NCBI GenBank assembly: GCA_038373885.1 | Contig: JAWZYV010019552.1 | Location: 1 to 64,000, forward strand | Reading direction: 5' to 3' | DNA from: Cheiracanthium punctorium | Taxonomy: Eukaryota; Arthropoda; Arachnida; Araneae; Cheiracanthiidae | Length of the DNA: 64,000 nucleotides | Shown here: positions 22,872 to 34,716 of the stretch, one piece after another | How positions within the stretch are numbered: the first letter of the stretch is position 1 | Layout of the letters: each line of letters opens with the position of its first letter | Program-made: the position numbers and the translations under genes | Notes under the pieces: model-generated | Databases searched by the model: none | Told to the model about the DNA's origin: nothing | What the model saw: only the letters and a program-made list of their open reading frames with translations

Positions 22872-24938
22872 TGTGTGTGTGTGCATGGGAGTGAACACGA
22901 TAGCTCCTGAACGGGGCATGCGATGGAGCTCAAATTGGGTATATATATTATAAACCACCGTCGCAAGATCGGTATGGATTTGGGTGTGTACAGGACTTAT
23001 AGTTTTTCTACAGGGCTACGACAAGGATTTCTTTTACATTATGACCTATGGGGAGAAATTCTTGAAAGTGCGCTAGCGTTTAAACGATAATTCGATGGAG
23101 CTCAAATTGGGTCTATATGTTATAAACTACCGTCGCAAGACCTGTATTGATTTTGGTGTGTATAGGACTTATAGTGTTTCTACAGGCTAAGACAAAGATT
23201 TCTTTTACATTATGGCCTATGGGGGAACATTCTAGAAAGTGAGCTAGCGTTTAAACGGCACATACGATTGAGCTTTAATTTGGTATATATATTTGAACTA
23301 GCTGAAGTACCCGTCGTTGACGGGTTAGTACTGAATGCAAATTTCTAAAAGCAAGAACTTTCGTCAGCATTGTAGGAGTACACAGAATGGATGGAGTATG
23401 TTGCCAAAGTAAAGAAAGCGAAATTATAATTTTTATGCATTGTTAAAATATTACAGGTTAGAGAGTAACTATGTAATATCATTTCATTCGCTTTAGTCGT
23501 AATCATGTGATGCGCGAACGAATATGGACACATATTGAAATAATTTTCGCAAAATCTCAAAATCTAATCAACATTTTTGAAAAATTGGAAGCCCAGAATT
23601 TAAGTTGAGTGACAACCTATCATGTCACCCAATTTCGTTTAATTCCCCGCAGTCTTTATTTCGTGCTGCTGGAACAAAAATTTTAGCATTTTTAAACGAT
23701 TTTCACAAAATCTCAAAATGTAATCAAAATATTTTAAAAATTCAACACCTATAAATTAAGATTAGCAACTACCTATCATATCACCAAATTTCGTATTAGT
23801 CGTTATTACGCGATGCTTGAAGAAATATAACCGCATTTTGGGAGAATTTTCACAAAATCTCAAAATCTAATAAAAATGTTTAAAAAATTGGACACCTATA
23901 CTTTATGTTGAGCAAGAACCTATCATGTGACCAAATTTCCTATCATTCGCTTTAGTCGTTATTACGTAATGCGTGAACAAAAATTCACTCAGTTTGAAAC
24001 GATTTTCGGAAAATCCCAAAATCGGATCGGTTTTTTTAGATGCTTATAGTTTAAGGTGACCACCTATCATTTCACCAAATACCATTTTTTCACCTTTGTA
24101 GTTTTTACGTGATGTGCGAACACAAATTTACGCAGTTTGAAACAATTTTCGCAAAATCTCAAAATCCAATCAAGAGTTTTTAAAAATTCGACGCCTATGT
24201 TTTAAGTCGAGTGAACACCTATCATGACACCCAATTTCATATCATTCGCTTCAGTCGTTTTTACGTGATGCTTGAATACAAATTTACGCAGTTTGAAAGG
24301 ATTTTCGCAAAATTTCAAAATCCAATCAAGATTTTTTAAAAATTCGAAGCCTATGTTTTAAGTTGAGTGACCACCTATCATGGCACCCAATTTCATATCA
24401 TTCGCTTCAGTCGCTTTTACGTGATGCTTGAACACAAATTTACGCAGTTTGAAACGATTTTCGCAAAATCTGAAAATCTAATCAAGATTTTTTAAAAATT
24501 CGACGCCTATGTTTTAAGTTGAGTGACCACCTATCATGACACCCAATTTCATATCATTCGCTTCAGTCGTTTTTACGTGATGCTTGAACACAAATTTATG
24601 CAGTTTGAAAGGATTTTCGCAAAATCTCAAAATCCAATCAGGATTTTTTAAAAATTGGGCGCCTATGTTTTAAGTTGAGTGACCCCCTATCATGACACCG
24701 AATTTCATATCATTCGCTTCAGTCGTTTTTGCGTGATGCTTGAACACAAATTTACGCAGTTTGAAACGATTTTCGCAAAATCTGAAAATCTAATCAAGAT
24801 TTTTTAAAAATTCGACGCCTATGTTTTAAGTTGAGTGGCCCCCTATCATGACATCGAATTTCATATCATTCGCTTCAGTCGTTTTTACGTGATGCTTAAA
24901 CAAAAAAAGCGTCACGGACAGAATGACAGAATGACAGA

Positions 24939-24970
<32 letters not shown>

Positions 24971-25177
24971 CAGACAAACTTTTTTTTGAGGGTCGCATCG
25001 GATTCCCAGGTGCTTGAAACGGATAGAAATCGCAAAATTTTTGAATTCCAAGAAATGTACAGACAAAAGTCTAATTTTATTTATATAGATAGATTATTCA
25101 TCGATTAAAATTTATTTAAATGCTTGGTAATGATGTTAATCGTAAGTGTTCGGAAAGTCGAGTGGAGGCACTCCAGA
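22705..25177 (+). mobile_element. HINE-A copy 6, split by Hel-B copy 2
   Basis: The left part 22705-23297 has the standard start, a long TG tract (22828-22883) and two unit boundaries. The right part 25094-25177 resumes at ATTCATCGATTAAAATTTAT and carries the 3' hairpin, with one changed base (GGAGGCACTCC). The split point is TTTGA|A, identical in position to the uninterrupted TTTGAATGATTCATCG of other copies. Confidence 0.9.
23298..25093 (-). mobile_element. Hel-B copy 2, longest copy
   Basis: Minus-strand Helitron: the CTAG end abuts A at 23297 and the other end is TCTATCTATATAAATAAAAT. The terminal hairpin is ACCCGTC-AAC-GACGGGT. Four consecutive 156-bp tandem units are exactly spaced (GTGATGCTT at 24265, 24421, 24577, 24733, 24889); older units towards 23500 are more diverged. 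A 10-bp GACAGAATGA minisatellite spans 24917-24975. It lies inside HINE-A copy 6 and is therefore younger than it. Confidence 0.9.
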
Positions 25178-25807
25178 TTTTTTTCTTTTCTTTTCTTTCT
25201 TTTTGCTTCTTAACCTACGTGTTTCGCACGATTTGTAAAACCGAAGACGAAAGATTTGCAAGTTTAAAATTATCCTGTCTATGAAGTGTCATCCAATTTC
25301 AGTTTTCAACTTTTAAGTACAAGGAAATCAGTATGGTCCGAAAACGAAATTTTTGGAAATCATGCTCTCCACAAGCCTGCCTTTATTTCCATGTAATATT
25401 ATACAATTGCGAAAAAAATATAATACATTAGTTAATAATTAGTCTAGCTTATGGTGGGTGCTGAATGCTGAATGCTATGAAGTGTCATCCAATTTCAGTT
25501 TTCTACTTTTAAGTACCGTATTTACCCACGTATAAGTCGAGAAATTTTGGACAAAAAAGAGGCTTTAAAGGTGGGGAGTTGCAACTTATACGAGGGTTCT
25601 TAATTTTTAATTTTTTTTTTTAATCTGAAGTCAGAAATGAACTTTTATAAGACAAATGTTCTCTTCCTGCATTCTATAACACAATGACGTCTTTTCAGGT
25701 TGATTTTCATACCGGGAAGAATGTAGAGCGATGCAAAGATTGTAAACGTGTATCATGTTGCTGTTCTTGTTGAATGACGGCCAATGAGCTACGCGTGGAC
25801 TCTAGAC

Positions 25808-26722
25808 CAGTGGTTCCCAACCGGGAGGTCGCGACCCCCAAGTGGGTCGCCTTGCCTGTTCTCGGGGGTCGCCGCAGACCGATTTTGCAGGAAATGAATG
25901 GCAAAATATTTCCACGTTTCTCTGCCATGAGACACGCTTTCTCCCTTTTCTCTTTGTAAAGTAAAATTCCTTTTTTTTTTTGGGGGGGGGGGGGGCGCTT
26001 GTATCCAATCTACAAAAACTGACGTCGCAAAGTGTATCTAGGAGTGTTGCCCAATTTTGAAAACGTGTGCACTAAGGCAGAATTATCGGAAATTGCAGTT
26101 AATTTAAGGTGAGAAATTATTAACCACCTTGAAGCTCTTAAATCTGAAATTCAAAGATATATCCCAAAGCTCACAATGAACAAGAGGCGGCACTAGTGCA
26201 AAACCCACTTTACACATCTTTAGATGTCGCCTATCTTCCTGATGAAGCTCAGGACGAATTTTTGAATTTGCAAAATGACTCCTCAGCACGTGATTTATAC
26301 CAAGAAAAATCGTTCATTCAAAATGGGTGTACTATGCGTCACTCATATCCGATCATTTCTAAGCTTTCGCTTCAAATGTTAGTGCCATTTGCACACACGT
26401 ATATGCGTGAAGTTGAATTTAAAACTCTTTTGTAGATTAAGACAAAAGCCAGTCATAAATTAGACGTCCAAGATGCGGCTGGCTTTGACCAATATTCAGC
26501 CAAGGATAGCATAACAGGTCAGCCAAATACACCCTCAGTCATCCTAATAATAATCAGTACGGAATAAAGAGATAATCATTTTTAAATCCCAAGATATATT
26601 TTTTCATTTTTTTTTGTCTTATTGGTCAAACATGATGGATGGAAGGAGGGGGGGGGGGGGGTCGCGAACATATTTGAAAAATGTAAAAGGGGTCGCGATT
26701 AAAAACAGATTGGGAACCACTG
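25808..26722 (+). mobile_element. hAT element with perfect 8-bp duplication
   Basis: Ends are CAGTGGTTCCCAACCGGGAG and the complementary TTGGGAACCACTG. CTCTAGAC is duplicated exactly at 25800-25807 and 26723-26730. G runs lie near 25983 and 26650. It holds a transposase C-terminal remnant (26100-26510). Confidence 0.92.
26100..26510 (+). pseudogene. hAT transposase C-terminus (ZBED5/FAM200-like)
   Basis: From 26196 the frame reads YLPDEAQDEFLNLQNDSSAR, then YPIISKLSLQMLVPFAHTYM, REVEFKTLL, a TAG at 26433, and IKTKASHKLDV. This matches the dimerisation region of hAT transposases of the ZBED5/FAM200 type (LL.FAT.YLCE..FS.L..IKTK.R..L). The stop replaces one codon within the block. The catalytic part is absent. 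Confidence 0.8.
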
Positions 26723-27699
26723 CTCTAGACCGAAGGGTAGGGTGGCCCCCCTCCCCCCGTAGAGGTCTTTCTAAGGCTTCCTAACTCAATACGTGTACAC
26801 GATGAGCCTATGACGACGAAGCAATTTTTAAAATTGTTGGATGAGTCCGATATTGAATCGGATCTCGAATCCGTTTAACTGTATTTTGCCATATCATACT
26901 ATCAGTAGTGTCATATTGTTATTATTCATTATTATCAGTTTAATTTTGTGTACTACTTTTGTATTGTTATTATTTTTATTATTATATATTTAGTACTTCT
27001 TTTTTTACAGATGATTTTGAATAAATGTATTTAAAAAAAAATTAAAGTTTCTTGATCGGGAAAGTGTTGGATCGACTTATACGCGGGATTTAAGGAAATT
27101 CAAATTTTTTTTATCAAGAAAGTGAAGGGTCGACTTATACGCGGGATCCACGTATACGTGGGTAAATACGGTACATGGAAATCAGTATGGCCCGAAAACG
27201 AAATTTTCGAAAAGCATACGCTCCACAAGCCTGCCTTTATTCCATGTAATATTATACAATTGCGAAAAAAATAATAATAAATTAGTCTAGCTTATGGTGA
27301 GTGCGAGAATGCTTTTAACCATTTAAGTTTTTGTGTCATCATTGATACGTGAATCAAAGACAGCAAGTCCAACCAAATATCCAGAAAAGAATTACAGGTG
27401 GAGTTGAAATATTACAAAATCAACATTTTTAATATCGTAATCGCTATAATCTTCGACTTGATTTATAAGAACGACATCATTTATAACAGCTTTCTCAGCC
27501 CAGGATAACTCATATCAATGACAACCCTACACGAGGGCTACAAATAAGCTTATTTCACTGATTGCCTTTTCTACTCCAAGTCTAAGGCAACTATAACTTT
27601 CTTTTTTTTTAAGAAAAGAAAAAAAAATTAAAATCTAAAACACTTCCGCTCCCATTTATATGAAGGAAAACAAATGCTTTTACACTATACATAAAAAAA

Positions 27700-28172
27700 T
27701 CTGGAGTGACTCCACTCGACTTTCCGAACACTTACGATTAAGATCATTACCAAGTGTTTAAATAAATTTTAATCGATGAGTAATTCAGAAAAAAAATCTT
27801 AGTTTTTTCAATTTGAGCTCAATCGAGTGTACGGTTTAAAAGTAGTGCACTTTCAAGAATTTTCCTCCCATAGGCCATAATGTAAAAGAAATCTTTGTCG
27901 TTGACCTGTAGAAAAACTATAAGTCCTATACACACCGAAATCAATAGCGGTCTTAGGAGGGTGGTTTATAACCTAGCCCCGTTCAGGAGCTATCGCGTTC
28001 ACTCACCTACACACAAACACACACACATACATACACATGCACACACATACATCTCGTTAAAATAGCATAAATGAATTCAGAAGACCTCAAAACGTGCCAA
28101 TACACCAAAATCTCAAAGTTGAATTTTTTCACGATGACAATACTTTCCTTACAGGGTATATGTTCGGAAAGT
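27700..28172 (-). mobile_element. HINE-A copy 7, diverged
   Basis: Both ends are present (TCTGGAGTGACTCCACTCG at 27700; CGGAAAGT at 28172), but the core is a single degenerate unit with a partial deletion near 27800. A (CA)n tract is at 28010-28050. Confidence 0.8.
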
Positions 28173-28400
28173 AATAATTTTAAAGTTTCATTTATAATGT
28201 TTAGAAGAATTTTAAAATCACGATTGTACCACTGAAGAAGAAACACAACTTTTTTTCACAATTTTTTATTATATTTACGTTATTGGATTAAAAGAACACC
28301 AATTCAACTAAAAAAATAATCTTTTGCTTGGGTATTTCTTATACAGTAAAACTCCGACACAACGATGCTTCAGCGACCCCATAAAATGATCGTTCTAGAG

Positions 28401-29529
28401 CAGTGTTTCTCAAACTTTTTGGATGGACGGCACACTGAAAATTTTCGGAATTATTAGTGGCACACCTGAATATAAAAAAATCTGGAGTGACTCCACTCGA
28501 CTTTCCGAACACTTACGATTAAGATCATGACCAAGCACTTAAATAAATTTTAATCGATGAATCATTCAAACATATATACCAAATTGGAACTCAATCGAAT
28601 GCACCGTTTAAACGTTTGCGCACTTTCAAGAATTTCTCCCCATATGCCATTATGCCATAACATAAAAGAAAGTTTTGTCGTAGCCCTTTAGGAGTACTAT
28701 AAGTCCTATACACACCCAAATCAATACCGGTATAAGGATGGTGGTTTATAACATGTGTACCGAATTTGAGCTCAATCGAATGTATCGTTTAAACGCTAGC
28801 GCACTTTCAAGAAATTCCCCCCATAGGCCATAATGGAAAAGAAATCTTTGTCGTAGCCCTGTAGAAAATCTATATGTCCTATACACACCCAAATCAATAC
28901 CGGTCTTGCAACGGTGGTTTATAACATGTATACCCAATTTGAGCTCAATCGAATCTACCGTTTAAACGCTAGCGCACTTTCAAGAAATTCCCCCCATAGG
29001 CCATCATGTAAAAGAAATCTTTGTCGTAGCCCTGTAGAAAAACTATGAGTCCTATACACACCCAAATCAATACCGGTCTTGCGACGGTGGTTTATGACCT
29101 ATATATCCAATTTGAGCACAATCGAATGCTCCGTTCAGGAGCTATCGTGTTCACTCACATACACACAAACACACATACACACACATACACACATACATAC
29201 ATACATCTCGTAAAAATAGCATAAATGGATTCAGAAGCCCTCAAAACGTGTCAAAACACCCAAATCTCGAAGTCGAATTTTTTCATGATTACAATACTTT
29301 CCTTACATGCTACATGTTCGGAAAGTAAAAATGCAAATGTTGTATGATACAAGTGCTATGAAATACAAGTTCCGATCTCCATAATATATAGCTCAATCGA
29401 AATGCACAACGTAGCGCATGATAAATAGAAAATGTGGTATCGCTGATACACCACGCAGTTTTAATAATTTTTAAAAAATCTTCGCGGCACATTAGACATC
29501 TCTCGCGGCACACAGGTTGAGAAACACTG
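28401..29529. mobile_element. hAT MITE holding HINE-A copy 8
   Basis: Ends are CAGTGTTTCTCAAACTTTTT and the inverse GTTGAGAAACACTG. Flanks are TTCTAGAG (28393-28400) and TTCTATAG (29530-29537), 7 of 8 matching. Without the nested HINE-A it is about 280 bp, with GCGGCACAC motifs and no gene. Confidence 0.85.
28481..29326 (-). mobile_element. HINE-A copy 8
   Basis: Complete minus-strand copy with three unit boundaries. A runs flank both ends. It lies wholly inside the hAT MITE 28401-29529. Confidence 0.85.
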
Positions 29530-29538
29530 TTCTATAGG

Positions 29539-30202
29539 CAGGCCCGGTCTGGCCAGGTCGGCTGGTCGGCGATCGCCGAGGGCCCCCAGCAGAAGGGGGC
29601 CCCGTAGAGGCCCCCCCAAAATAGATGTACTACTTTATAATAAGAGTAATTTGATGTATATATATCAGAGTAATTGCGCGCTTAAACCAAACAAACGAAA
29701 TTCGATCCGTCGGAGCGATTTTGGGCCCAGTTTTCAAAAGTGCGCTTCTCCTTTTGGAGTGTTTTTCGATCACAAGAGCGGAGCGAAATATAACAATAAG
29801 CGAGCAGGGGTATTCTCTGAAAAAAGACGAAGCGAGGAGGGGGAATTCTCAGAAAAAAAGACTACTTTAAGAGCCCTTTTGAGGAAATACTGGTAGGTTT
29901 CCATGGAAACGGATCGCTCCGCAATGTATCGTTTTTTTCGCTCTTTGGGTTTAAGCGTGTGGATTATTTATTTTCCAGTAATTTTACGTCTTTACACAGT
30001 GGCGCAGAGGAAGGCGTCAGGAACCCCGCGGCAGATCGAGGGGGGCCCCAAAAACTCTAAAATAGTTAAATGTGGTGTTTAGACGCGTAAGGCTAAATTC
30101 CAAATATCACATATTCCAATATTCTATTCCGTCTACATGGATCAGTAAGGGGCCCTTTGCAGTCTCTAGTCGAGGGCTCCCAAAGGAGCCAGTCCAGGCC
30201 TG
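29539..30202. mobile_element. second hAT element at the same target
   Basis: Ends are CAGGCCCGGTCTGGCCAGG and the inverse AGTCCAGGCCTG. Flanks are TCTATAGG (29531-29538) and TCTAGAGG (30203-30210), 7 of 8 matching. Inside, 29677-29962 is another inverted-repeat segment (GCGCTTAAACC...GGTTTAAGCG), probably a nested MITE. Confidence 0.75.
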
Positions 30203-30311
30203 TCTAGAGGGATGCATCATTCTATCGGGGAGAGATTATATCGTATGGAACGTTTTATAGTTATAGAGGGATTTATCGTCGTGTCGAACATAGTTAGTGG
30301 GCATTAGAGGG

Positions 30312-30786
30312 TTAACCCTTTGAGGCGCAACCCTTTCCCAATGCTGAGAAAAAGGCAGCCGTTGCCATCGCTCGACTGAACGACCCGCAAGAGGGCGGAC
30401 GATCGAAACGTTCATCGCGTGACACAGATCGAGAGACCCTTTTTCGACGCAGCTGGCTGTGCGGCACAGCCAGCTGTCGTCAAAAAAAGGGCCTCTCGGT
30501 CTGTGGCACGCGATGAACGTTTCGATCGTCCGCCATCTTGCTGGTCCTTAAGTCGGGCGATCTATCCAGCTGTTCTCGCATTCTTCCCTTTTTCAGCAGA
30601 TGTCGGTGCTGTTAAAAAATAATCTTTTTACGGGAAAGGACGTGCTCAAAAGTAAAGGATTCTCGTGGAGCTCTGTCACCCGTAACTATTTTTATAGAAA
30701 TCCAATCTATTCTTCGTGACTGACAATAGTCAAAACGCCCGAGTTGGGTGTTCCCAGAGCGAGAACACTGCGCGTTCAAGGGTTAA
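30312..30786 (+). mobile_element. PB-M copy D
   Basis: TTAA at 30312-30315 and 30783-30786, with CCCTTTGAGGCGCAACCC on the left and GCGCGTTCAAGGG on the right. The foldback right arm is shortened after TTAAGTCGGGCGATC (30549-30563). Confidence 0.85.
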
Positions 30787-31330
30787 GATCGGTCACTTGA
30801 TGGACGTATGCTTTCCCTGTGTACTTCATTTTGACACACGAAAATGGTTCCTATTCCATGCGCTCGACGCAATTTGTCTTCCTTGTTTCAAAGAAGAGAA
30901 AAAAGGTAAACCCGCTTTCGCTGCCTGGCCCTCTCCCTAACCCCCATTTCGCTTTGACACAGAAGGTTTTCACTTTCACAATGTCCTTTCTCAGCCACCG
31001 AAGCGGACTGGAAAACCTCTTAAATTCGCCCGTTGTTTAACTATCCTCGAAACCAGGAGAACTTTTACGACACGTCCAGAATACCCCTAGAAAGTGGTAG
31101 AGGGAGGGTGGGATAGAAAGGAAACATTCCCGGAAAACAAGCAACTCAACTCCGCTCTATCCAAACTCCTCCTGTTTCGAGGAATACGGAGGAGCGTTTA
31201 TTTCATTTAGAACGCGGAGAAGGGAGTGTGTCCTTTTTATAGTTTCCCTCTATCTATATTACACTATATCATTTCACATACGAAAGGATCAAAGGTTAAT
31301 ATGAAAGAAAGAAGCAAAATCATCGCTTAG
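30787..31330. other. unassigned sequence
   Basis: Short open frames without recognisable motifs. No repeat ends seen. Confidence 0.35.
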
Positions 31331-31899
31331 GAACCACTCTCGAGCGCTTATATAAATAAAACTGTGTAAAACAACATACATTCCCTATCAGTATGATCAT
31401 TTCGACGGAAAAAATCTTCAGCCTTCATCAGCCGCTATCACATAAGTCTGACAGAATAGAGGGGAGTGAAAGCTAAACAAAAACGAAAACGCAACAAGTG
31501 GCCAATCGGAAAAGATAAAAATTAAGAAACCACGGAGGAAAAAAGAAGGGGGAAAAGGAGGACAGATCAAAAAGAAATAAAGATAAAAAGAAAATGTAGA
31601 AAAAGAAAATACGAAATAAAGCAATAAAAAAATCACGCAAAAGAGGAACATACAAAAACAAAACAAAACAGAACAACAAAAACATAGAAGTACAGATTTT
31701 TTTTAATGTACAGGTCAACACATTTTTTTACGGACCTGTAATTTTTAGTCCTGATTTGGAGATGTATATGAATCCCGTTCTTAAACTTGACGCGTTTGTG
31801 TAACATGTATTTTGGATATGTGTGCATGGCCCGATACCCGCTTATAAATCCACGTCAGAAGGACCGCACAAAAGGGGCGGGTGCCCTCCGCGGGGGTCT

Positions 31900-32062
31900 T
31901 TCTAAGGGGTGCTAACCCGTATTTACGCTAGTTTCGGAGAAAACTACGGAAAACTCCGAACGGTTAGCTGTACAGCCGCACGATGGGATCTGAACCCGGG
32001 ACCTACACTTCGGCCTTCTACCATTTCCGGTGACGTAACCGCTGTGCCATGGTGAGACACGC
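31900..32062 (-). repeat. tRNA-derived SINE-like sequence
   Basis: On the minus strand TGGCACAGCGGTTACG (about 32048-32033) resembles a pol III A box and GGTTCAGATCCCATCG (about 31996-31981) a B box. Spacing is near that of a tRNA, but the arms do not fold into a cloverleaf. Downstream, 31860-31900 has a GGTGCCCTCCGCGGGGGTCT motif that recurs at 26745 and 54485. Confidence 0.55.
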
Positions 32063-32140
32063 GTCGGGTACGCAATACAAAATGTTTTCAAAATTCCTGC
32101 TACAGCGGAACTGCAACATACCAAACACATTTCTGTTGCA

Positions 32141-34174
32141 CAGTCGAACCCTCTTAATGGAATGTCGGTTAAAGGAATGTACCGTTTATTGTAATCAGGG
32201 CTTGATTATAGCATTTTTGTTGTTAAGGGCTCTATTCGAATTTTGTGCCTTTATAATAGAGCTGACTTAATTTTGGTGCCCCTGATGATAACTCTAAACT
32301 CAATTTTTTGGTCTATTTGTGTATGTGTGCCCAAGGACACGTGCCCCAAGTGTCCGCGTGATTGTAATAAATGTTCAATGTACCGAACCTTGATCATGAT
32401 TCACCGTGTGTGATGGAGCCTCATTTTTAACTACACTGTCTTTCAAAATTTTGTATTACGCTTTTTTCCCCACATGTTTAATTTCAATTAACTGCTTATC
32501 TATCTATGCTTAATTTATTCTTTCACTCTTTCCTCTATGTGAATAATAAGTCCTTTGCATTTCTTTAGCTTTCCAGCTGTTAAGAAACATCTGTTTCTCA
32601 TGCTGAACATCTACTTTTTATTAATATTTATCTATGCTTAACGTCTTTCTATACACGTACATACTTTATTTCCTTTCATTACGAAATATGGACATGGCCT
32701 CACATCAGTTAAAATACAGCTGAAATAATTTTCTTTCACACGGGTTTACTGTAATTTTGGCTGTCTTTATCCTCAATAATTGAGTGCCCAGCGCTTTGTC
32801 ATGTCTGGCCATTCTCTCTGTTGACTAGGAATATTCTGCGCTTTTTCGGCGTCTTTAATAATGAATGCATTATTGGCTCTTATTTGGGCGTCCTTTTAAT
32901 ATACCAAGTTTAACTGTCTCGCCAACATCCTGTCATTCTTCCATTGAAATTGGCTTCCGATTAATCAGACCAGGGTTGCCAGATTTGGCTAATATTAGCC
33001 AATTTGGCTATTTTCGATCACGATTGGCTAGTAAATTTGTTAAGAAAATAGCCAACCTGATTTTGGCTAATTCTTGGCTATTTTTATCGTGGTTGCTAAA
33101 AATTGGCTAATATTATCTAATTTGGTTATTTGGTCATTTTTTAAGCATGTTTGACTCGATAAGTTTTTTGAAGAAATTTTCAAACTATTTAGCCTTAGCA
33201 AGAAGGAAAATTCAGTTATCTCAACCAACTCCAACAAGATAGGAAGGTGGGGTCATGTGTCAGGTTCATAAAGATTATGTCATTAGCCTTGACATCTGAC
33301 CGAGAGTTGTTGCGTTGCTGGCCGGGGCGGTCCTATTTGATGCCCCATTCTTTCCAAATTTTGACGTTAGGGTATGCTGCTACCGTCCCTATTTTATTGC
33401 TTGCCTATTTTTATTTTTAATTCACCGCCGACGGCGGACTGACACCGTTGCCTTGCAGATATATATATATATATATATATCCCACCACCAAAATATGAGG
33501 AATTGTTGATTATTTATTAGGTGCCTATTTTGTTCATTTGCCTAATTGTATGACCAATTTTGTTTTTCTTTGAGGGTTGAATATGTACCGAATTCAAGAG
33601 CGGAAAAGAGAAGTTTCTCTTTAAATTTTTAAACAAATTATTTTAAATCAAAAGATTTCGAGAGAAATTCGCTCCCCCCGAAATCCCGTTTATGTAAAAA
33701 ACGTGTTCCTACTCTATTCCAACCTCAAATTCTGCGAAGCTTTATTAAAAATCCAAAAGATGGCGCTGCAATCGCCGGTTTGGCTATTTTTGGCTAATTT
33801 TCAGAAGTAATTTGGCTGATTTTATAAATTTTGATCTGGCAACCCTGAATCAGACCCTTTTTAACCATCCTAGCTAACGGTCTCCCAGCCACCACCATCC
33901 TGTAATCTTTTCCAAGACATCCAATAAAAGTTTGGTTCTTCTACAATTTGTCTCTCATATAACTGCTTCGCAAAGTGACGCTTACCTGGATTATTTATAA
34001 GACTTCACAACGCTCTCCGATTGTACTTTACCACTTCTAAAAGTAAACCTTCGACGTAATTTAAATCACCTCAACTAAGTTCTTCAGCATACCGTGATCC
34101 TGGATAATGGAATTCCCGCTTACTCGAATAAATTTTCGTGGCCAATTGACTATTCCATTAACTGGGTTCGACCG
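32141..34174. mobile_element. pogo-like element holding a hAT MITE
   Basis: The left end CAGTCGAACCCTCTTAATGG and the complement of the right end, CGGTCGAACCCAGTTAATGG, form inverted repeats; TA follows the right end and CA precedes the left. The nested hAT is 32971-33847. The remaining 1.15 kb shows no recognisable transposase. Confidence 0.65.
32971..33847. mobile_element. hAT MITE with perfect 8-bp duplication
   Basis: Ends are CAGGGTTGCCAGATTTGGCT and the inverse ATCTGGCAACCCTG. AATCAGAC is duplicated exactly (32963-32970, 33848-33855). TTGGCTA is iterated at both ends. An (AT)n tract is at 33460-33480. No transposase frame. Confidence 0.92.
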
Positions 34175-34191
34175 TACTTTATTTTCATAAC

Positions 34192-34349
34192 CAGTCGAAC
34201 CCCGTTATAGCGAACACGATATATAAAGAATTCGCGGATATAACGAACGAAAATTTTGATCCCGCCGTTTTACTATTGCATTATATCTTCGAATATAGAG
34301 AACAAAACTTTCGGTCGCTTAAACCCTACGTTATAACGGGGTTTGACTG
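34192..34349. mobile_element. palindromic pogo-like MITE
   Basis: 158 bp with ends CAGTCGAACCCCGTTATAGC and the inverse TATAACGGGGTTTGACTG, followed by TA. Nearly the whole element is one inverted repeat. Confidence 0.7.
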
Positions 34350-34439
34350 TATGTCGCCGAGGTGGTGCAATGCATTGGCGTATAACATTGGGAGGGTTGC
34401 AAAATGTTTCCTATTGTAGAAAATACCATTTTGAAATAG

Positions 34440-34510
34440 GTGTTATCTGAACTTTCTCGAATTTCAGAAGGCAATAGCCCCCCTAAAATGCAAGAAAATT
34501 CAGATAACGC
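34440..34510. repeat. foldback of repeat R5
   Basis: GTTATCTGAACTTTCTCG pairs with AGAAAATTCAGATAAC. The preceding block (GTAGAAAATACCATTTTGAA) also occurs at 3480-3510, so this is a second copy of a dispersed repeat. Confidence 0.55.
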
Positions 34511-34527
34511 ATTGTTCTTACTAAGCT

Positions 34528-34716
34528 ACGAATGTGGTGCAGTGGCGAAAAAACTATTTTATAATGCTATGGGTCCGGATTCGATACCCGGCCTGAGCTT
34601 GTGTGTCAACTTGTTCGACCCTGGCCGTCTAGGTACCCCAATAAAGGAATGACCCATAACTTAGGCCGTTGTAGCGGCGAATGCCTTATCGGCAAGCGCC
34701 CGTTATTAAAAAAAAA
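34528..34716 (+). repeat. tRNA-derived SINE with poly-A tail
   Basis: TGGTGCAGTGGCG (34535) resembles an A box and GGATTCGATACCC (34577) a B box. The body ends ATCGGCAAGCGCCCGTTATT followed by an A run at 34708-34716. The same tail occurs at 57795-57836. Confidence 0.65.

Larger units (their letters stand above)
25516..27171. mobile_element. TA-targeting element with CCGTATTTACC ends
   Basis: Inverted repeats CCGTATTTACCCACGTATAA at both ends. TA duplications at 25514-25515 and 27172-27173 are confirmed by the unoccupied sister unit. A hAT element is nested at 25808-26722, so the element itself is about 740 bp. An acidic tail (KLLDESDIESDLESV, stop at about 26879) may be the end of a transposase; pogo-branch membership is a guess. 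Confidence 0.8.
25281..27310 (+). repeat. 196-bp tandem duplication, second unit interrupted
   Basis: The unit starting ATGAAGTGTCATCCAATTTC occurs at 25281 and again at 25477, 196 bp apart. The second unit is split at TA (25514-25515) by the TA element 25516-27171 and continues at 27172 with CATGGAAATCAGTATGG. The first unit reads TTTTAAGTACAAGGAAATC across the same point, giving the empty site. Confidence 0.85.
28344..30296. mobile_element. pogo-like element split by two hATs
   Basis: The left end CAGTAAAACTCCGACACAAC is preceded by TA. The right end near 30270-30296 carries the inverse CGTCGTGTCGAA. Two hAT elements inserted side by side at TTCTAGAGG account for most of the interval. The element itself is only about 155 bp, so it is a MITE. 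Confidence 0.5.

Noticed and set aside
24265..24897. Regularly spaced repeats resembling a CRISPR array
   Set aside because: The repeats are contiguous 156-bp tandem units inside a Helitron, with no spacer/repeat alternation.
34528..34600. Possible tRNA gene
   Set aside because: A- and B-box-like strings are present, but the stems do not pair and a SINE body with poly-A tail follows.
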